Source: Candidatus Nanohalarchaeota archaeon
GTDB lineage: Archaea > EX4484-52 > B79-G9
Reading direction: 5' to 3'
NCBI GenBank assembly: GCA_030634545.1
Contig: DAOWAN010000007.1
Location: 1-42,751, forward strand
DNA: 42,751 nucleotides
Below are positions 17,057 through 24,593 of the stretch, piece after piece; position 1 is the stretch's first letter, and each line of letters opens with the position of its first letter. A program made the translations under genes and the position numbers. A model generated the notes under the pieces. It was given only the letters and a program-made list of their open reading frames with translations, ran no database searches and had not been told where the DNA came from.

Positions 17057-17407
17057 TCACTGTCGTACCACTCGCTTATTCCACTGATCTACTAGTCGTA
17101 ATCTTTTCTTATTCTGTATACGTGATGTAATTACCTTTAAATGATTATTGTTAAATAAAACTACAATAACAAAATCATATTTTCCCGAACGATGAAAAAT
17201 AAGTTTATATTTTTCACCCATTTCATCTGGTTGTTGTTCAACATAGAGTAATTTTTTTGGATTCCAAATAACGTCTTTAATTTGTTCTTCTGTAATTGTT
17301 TGCTCTTTAAAATGTTCCACGGTATGAGATGATAATATTATATCAACAGTATTACTTAATCTGTCTTTCATTGATTCTATTAATTCCCGATCATATACAG
17401 CTTCCAT
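17057..17407 (-). CDS. DUF4258-like small protein, possible toxin partner
   Basis: The 116 residues contain the pattern SSHTVEHFKEQTITEEQIKDVIWNPKKLLYVE, then YKLIFHRSGKYDFVIVVLF and HLKVITSRI. This fits DUF4258/RelE-like small proteins in which a His/Arg helix is followed by a beta-sheet. Pairing with the downstream DUF2283 gene supports a two-gene module. No clear Shine-Dalgarno precedes the ATG at 17407; a start at 17371 is possible. Confidence 0.55.
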   Translation of the reverse strand: MEAVYDRELIESMKDRLSNTVDIILSSHTVEHFKEQTITEEQIKDVIWNPKKLLYVEQQPDEMGEKYKLIFHRSGKYDFVIVVLFNNNHLKVITSRIQNKKRLRLVDQWNKRVVRQ

Positions 17408-17546
17408 TTAGGTACAAATATGTACGTATAATTATATAAGAACCCATATTTAAAAGTTATGCAAAATAAATGTAAATAAATCACACGATAAATCGTTTAA
17501 TAAATGTATTTTAAGTTGACATTGACGCTGTTAATTCGGTAGTGTG

Positions 17547-17658
17547 GTTTCAATCATTGTTGTAGCGGATAGTGGTTTTCAATGTGGGAAGTACGTGGAC
17601 TGCTTCGCAGTCGGCGGGAAAGTTTCAATCTTTGTTATAGTGGATAGTGGTTTTCAAT
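17547..17658. CRISPR. Two-repeat CRISPR relic
   Basis: Two 37-base copies (17547-17583 and 17622-17658) both begin GTTTCAATC and end GGATAGTGGTTTTCAAT, with three mismatches between them. They are separated by a 38-base unique segment (17584-17621). Repeat length, the GTTTCAATC start and the spacer length match archaeal type I repeats. The internal segment holds a perfect small hairpin (GACTGC-ttc-GCAGTC). No cas gene is in the window and no further repeats follow, so this is a minimal or degenerate array. Confidence 0.65.
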
Positions 17659-17681
17659 ATCAAGACTGCGCGCGTTTAGAA

Positions 17682-18041
17682 CTAAGCGATAGCAGCCTCA
17701 AGTAATGTTTCTGTTGCAATCGGGATGGATATTTCTCTCTCTGTATTTTTGAGAAAGATACGGATTCTTACAAGCACCATATTGGGCTTGTAAAAAACAT
17801 GCATCTCAGCGCGTATAATACTCTCAAGATTCTCGCAGGAAACCCCTAGAATATTGGATGCATCAAGCATTTCTATGCCGACAAGCATATCATCCTTTGA
17901 AACATCTAAAATCATATCACCAAACATAACACTGGACTTTACATTGCTATCTTTCCTGATAATATATAAATCATCATTTTCCTTATCATAATCAAATTTC
18001 ATTTCTGATATTTTTTGGGTCATTGGCAACGCCGTTATCAA
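17682..18041 (-). CDS. DUF2283-like protein
   Basis: This 119-residue protein resembles the one at 16693: MKFDYDKENDDLYIIRKDSNVKSS, then MILDVSKDDMLVGIEMLDASNIL. The start is uncertain. The track uses a TTG at 18041; an ATG at 18023 is more likely but lacks an obvious ribosome site. It follows the next gene upstream within a few bases, suggesting co-transcription. Its stop lies 23 bases from the CRISPR relic. Confidence 0.65.
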   Translation of the reverse strand: MITALPMTQKISEMKFDYDKENDDLYIIRKDSNVKSSVMFGDMILDVSKDDMLVGIEMLDASNILGVSCENLESIIRAEMHVFYKPNMVLVRIRIFLKNTEREISIPIATETLLEAAIA

Positions 18042-18044
18042 ACC

Positions 18045-18302
18045 TTATTTGCTCTTTGTTTCTGTAACAGCAACAATTTCTCCTGTTCTATTTACCCTGA
18101 CCAGATAATATGATCTTTTGGAGCTGCCGATGCTTGGGTAAAAGCTGCATGATACATTCCATATGTCTTTCGCACTATTTTGTTCTACTTTTTCTATCTT
18201 AAATGCTAGCAGTCCTAAATTATCATGTATTGCGCTAAAGTATTTTTTTACTGTCATTGTCGCTTTTTGAGCATCCAGCGCATCAGATTTATTTACATGC
18301 AT
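18045..18302 (-). CDS. Hypothetical protein (85 aa)
   Basis: A small soluble protein (MHVNKSDALDAQKATMTVKKYFSAIHD...SYYLVRVNRTGEIVAVTETKSK) with a helix followed by a beta-hairpin-rich end. I do not recognise the family. The ATG at 18302 has GGGTGATGG upstream, which decides it over the track start at 18326. It is co-directional with and nearly abuts the DUF2283-like gene. Confidence 0.55.
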   Translation of the reverse strand: MHVNKSDALDAQKATMTVKKYFSAIHDNLGLLAFKIEKVEQNSAKDIWNVSCSFYPSIGSSKRSYYLVRVNRTGEIVAVTETKSK

Positions 18303-18496
18303 AACCATCACCCACATCCACTGCAATTTCTATTATGCAGTTACTGATTGGATAATGACGCTTTTAAATGTATTATGTGCGCTTTGTCGATAGAATGCGC
18401 TCAATTATTGCCAGTTGCATCAAACTCATGCACAGCGCGACAGCACAAGAATGATGCGCGCCATTTTCAATCTATTTGTGGCTGCGGAGGAGGTGA

Positions 18497-19240
18497 TTAT
18501 TTTGGAGGGTATTTGTTATGGTCTTTTTTCTGTGTCTTTTTGATTTTAAACATGTCGAGTTCTTCTTTTTCTTCTTCAAACAGTTCTTTTTCGGAGGTGT
18601 ATTTCAGGTTCATGTAGAAGTATGCCAGTGAGAATAGCAGGATACATATTCCTATGAATGGGAGAAAATATGTTGGAGGAGATATGTTTAGAACAGTGAA
18701 TGCATTTACCATGTCTCCTTCTTTTGAGAAAAAATAGATTACGGGTGAGAATAGAAAGCCCATCGCTATGAAACTTGTAAATATTGAGTATTCGAGATAG
18801 TCTTTTTTTGTGAGGTGCCAGTCAAGTATGAGCAGTAAGAATCCGATTGCCATGGTGCCTGCGATGCCTGCCAGATATAGTATGGCTAGTTGGAGGTTAT
18901 CCAGAGTACAGTTGAGATATACTGTGGCAGATAGACCGCCCCGGAGAGAGGAGTGAAAATCAGCCCAGTACGGGCAGTTGTAGTATTTCAGGACCAGCAT
19001 GTGGAATATTTCATGCAGATAGGGAGATATTATGAAAGCAATTATTGGAAATGAAAGCAGTCCTGCAAGCATACAGGCATTGTAATGGCGATGGGGGGTT
19101 ATGCGCTGTTTTCGAATTGAGTTTTTTTGTCTATGCTTAGTTTTGATAGAAGAATTGGTTGTATTTAAAGTAGAAGATGAATTCATTGAAAGTGCTGAAA
19201 CTGAATAAACTGAATTGAATTTTTCATGATTTTGCCACAT
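18497..19240 (-). CDS. Multi-pass membrane protein with HExxH motif (M50-like candidate)
   Basis: About 247 residues. A Ser/Thr/Lys-rich cytosolic N-terminus (about 1-55) is followed by roughly five membrane helices. The first helix ends in PYLHEIFHML, a HExxH zinc-binding motif at the membrane face as in M50/site-2-protease-like families. The C-terminus is highly charged (SEKELFEEEKEELDMFKIKKTQKK). The third zinc ligand of M50 proteases is not obvious, so activity is uncertain. The start at 19240 is favoured over the GTG at 19246. No substrate is suggested by the context. Confidence 0.6.
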   Translation of the reverse strand: MWQNHEKFNSVYSVSALSMNSSSTLNTTNSSIKTKHRQKNSIRKQRITPHRHYNACMLAGLLSFPIIAFIISPYLHEIFHMLVLKYYNCPYWADFHSSLRGGLSATVYLNCTLDNLQLAILYLAGIAGTMAIGFLLLILDWHLTKKDYLEYSIFTSFIAMGFLFSPVIYFFSKEGDMVNAFTVLNISPPTYFLPFIGICILLFSLAYFYMNLKYTSEKELFEEEKEELDMFKIKKTQKKDHNKYPPK

Positions 19241-19265
19241 TGTCACATACCACAGATATGATTTT

Positions 19266-19418
19266 TTATTTTTTTGTCCTGAACAACACTTTGTCTTTCA
19301 GGATACCATTTTCTAATTCAAATGATTTTTTTTTCATGTCGGTTTTAATTTTCTGTCTGAGACTTAGTGCAGATAATAATATGAAAATGATGATCATGAG
19401 CGCGGAATAAGTATCCAT
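19266..19418 (-). CDS. Small single-pass membrane protein (50 aa), not in the ORF track
   Basis: An ATG at 19418, preceded by CTGGTGTACGAC (GGTG-type ribosome site), opens a 50-codon frame. It reads MDTYSALMIIIFILLSALSL, then a basic/acidic tail RQKIKTDMKKKSFELENG..KDKVLFRTKK and stop. This gives one N-terminal membrane helix and a charged cytosolic tail, the classic look of a regulatory small membrane protein. It sits 25 bases upstream of the HExxH membrane protein on the same strand and could be its partner. Confidence 0.5.
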   Translation of the reverse strand: MDTYSALMIIIFILLSALSLRQKIKTDMKKKSFELENGILKDKVLFRTKK

Positions 19419-19489
19419 GTCGTACACCAGATAAATCGTTTATTTTTTTATATGCGGGTTTTTATTGTCTATTGCATCTAATCGAACAA

Positions 19490-19520
19490 TAAAAACGATT
19501 AGGAGTCTAAAAGCCACTCC
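19490..19520 (-). terminator. Hairpin plus T-rich tract downstream of the coiled-coil gene
   Basis: On the minus strand GGAGT-ggcttttag-ACTCC is followed by TAATCGTTTTTATTG. It lies just after the stop of the gene ending at 19527 and before the small membrane-protein gene. Confidence 0.35.
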
Positions 19521-19526
19521 AATATC

Positions 19527-20915
19527 CTAGGATTTTTCATTCTCTTCAGTGGGGATTATGTTTTTTCTTATTTCAGATAGTACAGGATTGTGAGAGTTGC
19601 CTGTATTTTTAGAGGTGATTCCAAGGGCAGATTTGATTTTTTTGATTATGGTTGGCGACTCCTGTTTGGGTGAAACTGAATTCTGGGTTGCCGGATCTTC
19701 ATGGGTTTGCGGATTGGAGGATAGCTGCACTTCTTTGCTGAAGATTGTGTCTCTTTCGAAACTGGATTCGTTTTCTGCTATTTTTGCGATGAGTTCTTTT
19801 TTGTATTCTTCGAAGACTGAGCTAATTCCTAAGAGGATCGTATCGGTCTTGTTCAACATAGTATTTAGTTTTTCTTTTTTTTGGAGATATTCGTCATTAG
19901 ATATCAAACCAATGTTATATATTTTTGTTAGTGCATCTATGTCTTCGCGATGTTTTTTGTGCTCAATTCTGAAATGACCTGAGGAGAAAGTTGTTTCTAT
20001 TTCGTTTTCTATTCTTTTTTCCAGATTGTCAATCTCTTCTTTTTCATGTGTTTTTAGGATTGTATCTTTGATATCTGCTATTTTTTTTTCTATCTGTTTC
20101 TTATTTTGTTCATGGGATTCCAGGCTGATAACATCATCTTTGTATAGCTTGTCTATAGATTTTATGTCATCTGAAAATGCATGTTCTTTTTTTCTTAGTT
20201 CTTTTATTTTTTTTGAGTCACATGCTGTTGCATCCATCTTATCTACGTGTGCTTTCAATGCATGTAATTTTCTTATCTGCTTGCGTGATTTTTTTTGTGT
20301 TTTTGCGGATCTTAGTGTCTTACTCATACCATGGACGTCTGATTCTATTTTTTTCAGATGACGATGAAAATGTTCTTTGTTTCTATGGTGGATAGGTACT
20401 TTTTCTTTTGGTTCTTCTTTGGAAATGACGGGTTGTTCTATCGGCAGCGGTCCTGTTTTTGTTTCCTGCGGCTCTGATAGATGTGCCTTGCCTATTAGTT
20501 TGGTTTTTATTTTCTCATAGAGTGATTTTGATTTAACGCGTGGTTTTAATGTCTCTTTTATTGGTTCTTGTATTTGTTTTGTTTGGGGGTTGTTGTCTTT
20601 TTGGAATGCTGCGGTTTTAGGTTCTGGCGGGGGGAAATGTTTTGGTTTTGTCTCTTCTGTTATGGATGTTGCCGGTATTTCATTCATGGATGACTCCAGT
20701 TTTTCTTTTGTTTTTATGTAGACTTCTTTTGATATAAGATTGCCTTTGAATGCGTTTTCTATGTCGTGCAATAATTTTTGTTTGTCTTTTGGCACGGGTG
20801 TGTTTTCCTGGTTCTGGTGTACCGATAGAGGATGCAGGTTATTTTCAGAGATATGACTATTATTTCTGATATCTCTATCGCTGATTGAGTGTTGTTTTGC
20901 TTGTGCTGTTTTCAT
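19527..20915 (-). CDS. Coiled-coil protein with SHOCT-like repeats
   Basis: About 462 residues, soluble and very Lys/Glu-rich, with Pro-rich linkers in the first 190 residues and long coiled coils after about 200. Three segments follow a SHOCT-like pattern (short helix, G/N-L-I, S-x-E-x-Y, helix): DIENAFKGNLISKEVYIKTKEKL, SIDKLYKDDVISLESHEQNKKQI and ALTKIYNIGLISNDEYLQKKEKL. The same motif occurs twice in the membrane protein at 24594-25766, which suggests a shared partner. GTGATT lies before the MMK start; the track's earlier start adds 13 or 14 residues. The function is unknown. Confidence 0.6.
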   Translation of the reverse strand: MKTAQAKQHSISDRDIRNNSHISENNLHPLSVHQNQENTPVPKDKQKLLHDIENAFKGNLISKEVYIKTKEKLESSMNEIPATSITEETKPKHFPPPEPKTAAFQKDNNPQTKQIQEPIKETLKPRVKSKSLYEKIKTKLIGKAHLSEPQETKTGPLPIEQPVISKEEPKEKVPIHHRNKEHFHRHLKKIESDVHGMSKTLRSAKTQKKSRKQIRKLHALKAHVDKMDATACDSKKIKELRKKEHAFSDDIKSIDKLYKDDVISLESHEQNKKQIEKKIADIKDTILKTHEKEEIDNLEKRIENEIETTFSSGHFRIEHKKHREDIDALTKIYNIGLISNDEYLQKKEKLNTMLNKTDTILLGISSVFEEYKKELIAKIAENESSFERDTIFSKEVQLSSNPQTHEDPATQNSVSPKQESPTIIKKIKSALGITSKNTGNSHNPVLSEIRKNIIPTEENEKS

Positions 20916-21088
20916 CATAATCACTACAGATACATTCAGGGAGAAGCCACGGATCATAAAGTTATGGCTTTTACTCTATGCTTGTGTTGAATCATATTTG
21001 TTTAAGCCAGATTAAGTTTGCATTGGTTTATATTATATTATCATTTAAGCAAGTTTAAATATTTCCTTTGTCTGAGTGGAAGTATAAA

Positions 21089-21136
21089 ACTAAAAAATCA
21101 GGAAAATAGGGGTAGAAGGGGACTATTTTCAAGCTT
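21089..21136. repeat. Dispersed hairpin element, copy R1
   Basis: Bases 21089-21136 match 35754-35802 at 41 of 49 aligned positions. The copy folds as a perfect 8-bp stem (GAAAATAG at 21102, CTATTTTC at 21123) around a 13-base G-rich loop and ends in AAGCTT. Confidence 0.65.
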
Positions 21137-21239
21137 CCATTCGTAATAATTGCATAGAAGAATGGTACAGGAAATGTACAAACTACACGGAATTTCCGCA
21201 GATTTGATTGTAGGGTCATAATTTATAGACAATCAAAAA

Positions 21240-21279
21240 TGATTAAAAAGAGAAAATGACCCTGTGGGAAGACAGGGTC
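21240..21279 (-). terminator. Intrinsic-type terminator of the small HTH gene
   Basis: On the minus strand GACCCTGT-cttccc-ACAGGGTC forms a strong 8-bp hairpin followed by ATTTTCTCTTTTTAATC. It lies about 30 bases after the stop at 21311. Confidence 0.6.
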
Positions 21280-21310
21280 AAGAGGGAAGAGAGTCATCTT
21301 GAACAGAGGA

Positions 21311-21535
21311 TTATCTTTTCATGAACCATAGCATTTTTTTGCCGGAGCCAACTTCAGCTACTTTTAATTTGCAGTCGAGGGTTCCATTATCTTTTAGTTT
21401 GTAGCAATGGATGTTTACTGTTGACCATGAAAGATTTGTTTTTTTGGCAATTTCGTACGTCGAGAGAGGTTCTTTTGATTCTTTTAGAAGGTTTTGTATT
21501 ATTATACTGATTGGTATGTTTTCTTTTCTTGGCAT
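21311..21535 (-). CDS. Small winged-helix DNA-binding protein (74 aa)
   Basis: A 74-residue protein with a clear winged helix-turn-helix: IIQNLLKESKEPLSTYEIAKKTNLSWSTVNIHCYKLKDNG, then a basic wing and LWFMKR. The start at 21535 (MPRKEN) has the site GAGGAGAT; the track start is 15 codons upstream. It lies just before the surface-protein gene on the same strand and may regulate nearby envelope genes, but the target is inferred only from position. Confidence 0.75.
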   Translation of the reverse strand: MPRKENIPISIIIQNLLKESKEPLSTYEIAKKTNLSWSTVNIHCYKLKDNGTLDCKLKVAEVGSGKKMLWFMKR

Positions 21536-21662
21536 CTTATCTCCTCTTTGTATGAAATGAATCCTGTTTTGACGTTCCATAGTACTATATCGATATATTC
21601 ACATGACGGGGTTTATATAGTTGCTGGTACTATCACTAAATAGTCCCGGTGTTGGAATAAGG

Positions 21663-23612
21663 TTACCATGTGGCATTTGCCATGAAGGTTATTGTGCCTG
21701 TGTATGGACCTGCATAAATGCCGTAGGGAACGTTTATCCAGTAATATGTTGTTTCATAATCGCCGGCATAGATTGTATGATAGTCCTTATTTACTCTTTC
21801 ATAGGTGCCTGTGAGGTTGTATTTATTGGCAGGTGCAGGATTGCTTTCGAGGCTCCACATAATATTCCCAACATCAATCATGCACGGATGGTTTGTGGTG
21901 TTGCCTTCATACTGGTTGTACTGATCATGTATGGTGCAGTCGAGGGTGTCAGAATTGTCGTTTGTCAGATTTGTTCCACGCACCCACAGGTTCTCAACAT
22001 CATCTGAATTTATATCAACACTGACATTGTAGCCGTTTGCATTATTGTCAGCAGGCTGGTTCACTGAACCTGGATCAAGTATTCCAAAGTTAATTTCTGT
22101 GAATTCAAGACCGATGATGAGTGCAAGGTCTATTTTCAGTGTTGAATCATCGGTATTGTTTGATGAGGTTGCGTTGGATTCTAGAAAAACATCCAGTTCA
22201 TAACGCTCTGACAGGGCGCCTGTGGCGTTCAGTGTCCATGAAAGGTTGCAGTACTCGTCTTCTGTGAGTGGGTTTGATGTGCAGTTTATTGTGTTGATGT
22301 TGGAGATTATGTAAAATGGTGTATCTCCGGTAATATCTGATACTGGTTCATCGGGGGTTTGGGATGTTTTGTTGTATCTTACTGTGCCATTCACATTACC
22401 GCAGTCTGCGGCACGGCAGTAGATGGTGGCATTTACTACGAAGGTCTTGTTCTGGCTGACTATTGTGTTGTCAAAGGGGGTTATGAGGTTTACTTCAAGG
22501 TAGGGGGTGGAGTCTTCTGTATATGTCTCTTCGTCTGTGTGGGTGTAGAATGTTGATGGACTGTATTGGTTGTTGTAGGATGTTTTTATCCAGCCGGCTG
22601 AGCGGGTTGTGTTTGAGATGCGGATTTCGTCTATTGTTCCATTTAGATAATATCCATAAATTGTGAAATCTGCAATTCGCAATACTCCATTTTCTGTTGG
22701 ATTTCCCACCCCCAATTCAGAACCGAGAGAAACCGATGTCCCATCGACATATAATTGTGCTTCTGTGCCATTATAAATTCCAACTACATAGTGCCATGCA
22801 TTATCATCAATATCGCCTGATGTGGATGTTTTATATTTCTGAGACCCATATACAACGCAAGGAGACCCAGCCGTGTCAAATCCAATACCCCGTCTAAATC
22901 CTACACTTGTCGAAAAATCAACAATACCTTTATAGTTTGTAATCGTGCTAGGTTTTACCCACGCACATAGGGTAAAATTAGTTATATCATAGCCAGTAGC
23001 AGCAATATACTCATTACCTCCATCAAAATCAAAACTTCCGTCAACCTGCCCTGCCACTTGGTCAGTAGTATCCATTCCAGAAGTTGTTCCATCATTATTA
23101 TTAGAAGTACTATCTTTAATATCCCCAGATCCACTATCTATATCTGTCTCTTGTAGATGCTGGACCATTACATAATCATCATCCCAGACAGCTTGGGGGT
23201 TTTGCTGGTTGCTTGCGGCACTGTAATTGTAATACATCCCAAGGGTCGTGTTTGTTGTGTTTGATAGTGTCGGTATCCTTACCCAGGCTACTAGCCAGCC
23301 TGTTGTGCTGTTGAAGTGTTCTATCTCGTGGTCTAGTTTGATGTTGTCAGTTGAGTTTATGAAAACTATATCGTTGCCGTTGGTCTGTGCTTTTGTCAGG
23401 TTGGAGTCAGAGATATTAATCAGCACAGGGAAGTTTGTCTGGGTACTGTTTACTTTTGTGTAATCGATTGTAATATTTATCCTTTGGTTCCATGATGAAT
23501 TCCACCAGCCTGCGGTTGCAGAGACATCCTGCGGCATGGCTGTGAAGAAGATGAGCAAAGAGAGTAGTGTAAGTAGGAGCAGCTTTACATCATGGATTGT
23601 ATTATTACTCAT
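21663..23612 (-). CDS. Secreted surface protein with DUF2341 and LamG-like domains
   Basis: About 649 residues. A signal peptide (LLLLTLLSLLIFFTAMPQDVSA) precedes a DUF2341 domain (WWNSSWNQRINITIDY..FPVLINISDSNL). A concanavalin/LamG-like domain follows (about 190-350: FDFDGGNEYIAATGYDITNFTLCAWVKPS). The rest is two Asn/Thr-rich beta domains with many N-glycosylation sequons. The C-terminus ends in GTITFMANATW without a membrane anchor, so it is probably secreted or held by another surface protein. The start at 23612 (MSNNTIH) replaces the longer track start. Confidence 0.8.
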   Translation of the reverse strand: MSNNTIHDVKLLLLTLLSLLIFFTAMPQDVSATAGWWNSSWNQRINITIDYTKVNSTQTNFPVLINISDSNLTKAQTNGNDIVFINSTDNIKLDHEIEHFNSTTGWLVAWVRIPTLSNTTNTTLGMYYNYSAASNQQNPQAVWDDDYVMVQHLQETDIDSGSGDIKDSTSNNNDGTTSGMDTTDQVAGQVDGSFDFDGGNEYIAATGYDITNFTLCAWVKPSTITNYKGIVDFSTSVGFRRGIGFDTAGSPCVVYGSQKYKTSTSGDIDDNAWHYVVGIYNGTEAQLYVDGTSVSLGSELGVGNPTENGVLRIADFTIYGYYLNGTIDEIRISNTTRSAGWIKTSYNNQYSPSTFYTHTDEETYTEDSTPYLEVNLITPFDNTIVSQNKTFVVNATIYCRAADCGNVNGTVRYNKTSQTPDEPVSDITGDTPFYIISNINTINCTSNPLTEDEYCNLSWTLNATGALSERYELDVFLESNATSSNNTDDSTLKIDLALIIGLEFTEINFGILDPGSVNQPADNNANGYNVSVDINSDDVENLWVRGTNLTNDNSDTLDCTIHDQYNQYEGNTTNHPCMIDVGNIMWSLESNPAPANKYNLTGTYERVNKDYHTIYAGDYETTYYWINVPYGIYAGPYTGTITFMANATW

Positions 23613-23700
23613 GTTTCCACGATTCCTGCCACATAAATTTTTTCTGCGCATATATACACCATTTAATTAATTCATAATCTTTTTGTATTGTTCTTTTGCA

Positions 23701-24513
23701 CTATATCCTGATTGAGATTAGCAATGCTGTCAGGCACAGGAGCATGATGATTATTGTGGCGGTGCTATCTTCCGCGCTGTTGTCATCGGTATTGACTGCG
23801 CCAGCATGATCTGAGATACGGTTAATGTCTATCATCTGTGGTTTTACTGTGTCCATCTGCGTACTGTTCACATAGATTACTGTGTCATCATCCTCTTTGT
23901 CATGCGCCTTTGATTTTCCTGCATAGGTCATAGGATTTATGCTTTTTCGAAAATCCAGATTAATGGATTCATCAAGGGATTTAATATGACTTATAAAGCT
24001 GTCAGACAGGTGGATCTTCAGCTGGTATTCGTGTACCTGCATTATGGTTTCCCTTATGCTGCTGCGGTATTCTTTATCATCTACACCTGCACTAACGTGT
24101 ACATTCAGCACATAATCATGGATCTCTGAGGAATAGAGGGTATAGGGCGCCTGCACATAAACCAGTGATTTATAGACGGGGACATGTGTTATCCCGTCAT
24201 CCAGCAGATACCACTCATCCGGCAGAATGCGAGGTATCCCTGTTTTTGCAGCAGGCATCTCGATAATACCGGGTACAATATTCACATCCAGAGGAGATAT
24301 ACTGTCTGCATCAATCTTTACTGTCACCGGGACATCCCCTGCATTAAGAAACGAGAACATGAATGCTCTTGTCTCACCGGGTGATAATACGATGGTCTTT
24401 CTGTCAACGTCTGAACCCACTCTAAGGTTAAGTGCTACAACATCAGATACAGTATACAGCATGAAAAAACCGATAAAAACAGGAACAATTATCGCAATGC
24501 GATATGTTTTCAT
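23701..24513 (-). CDS. Membrane-anchored exported protein with Ig-like N-terminal domain
   Basis: A signal peptide (MKTYRIAIIVPVFIGFFMLYTVSDVVA) is followed by a beta-rich domain with LSPGETRAFMFSFLNAGDVPVTVKID, a pattern seen in archaeal envelope proteins. A Ser/Asp-rich linker precedes a C-terminal membrane helix (TATIIIMLLCLTALLISIRI). The start at 24513 is supported by GGGATGG upstream; the track start at 24537 lacks a ribosome site. It is divergently arranged with the next gene, which has a similar topology, so the two may form one envelope complex. Confidence 0.65.
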   Translation of the reverse strand: MKTYRIAIIVPVFIGFFMLYTVSDVVALNLRVGSDVDRKTIVLSPGETRAFMFSFLNAGDVPVTVKIDADSISPLDVNIVPGIIEMPAAKTGIPRILPDEWYLLDDGITHVPVYKSLVYVQAPYTLYSSEIHDYVLNVHVSAGVDDKEYRSSIRETIMQVHEYQLKIHLSDSFISHIKSLDESINLDFRKSINPMTYAGKSKAHDKEDDDTVIYVNSTQMDTVKPQMIDINRISDHAGAVNTDDNSAEDSTATIIIMLLCLTALLISIRI

Positions 24514-24559
24514 ATCCATCCCTGCATTTTCGGACATATTTATGAATATGGCAGATTAA

Positions 24560-24567
24560 ATTTATAT
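24560..24567 (+). promoter_or_regulatory. TATA box for the gene at 24594, probable leaderless transcript
   Basis: TTTATATT lies about 28-30 bases before the ATG at 24594 and no Shine-Dalgarno lies between, so transcription probably starts at or next to the start codon. Confidence 0.45.
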
Positions 24568-24593
24568 TTGCGTAAATCCAACAGATTATTAAT

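Larger units (their letters stand above)
20958..21310. other. Intergenic region with hairpin element R1
   Basis: A 350-base AT-rich spacer without a convincing ORF. It contains the dispersed hairpin element R1 (21089-21136) and the terminator of the small HTH gene (21258-21279). A TATA-like ttatattatatta near 21029-21041 may serve either flanking strand. Confidence 0.5.

Noticed and set aside
18348-18617. Plus-strand ORF with an upstream GGAGGTG
   Set aside because: It overlaps the minus-strand HExxH membrane gene, and the Phe/Ser-rich translation is typical of an antisense shadow. The SD-like sequence appears fortuitous.
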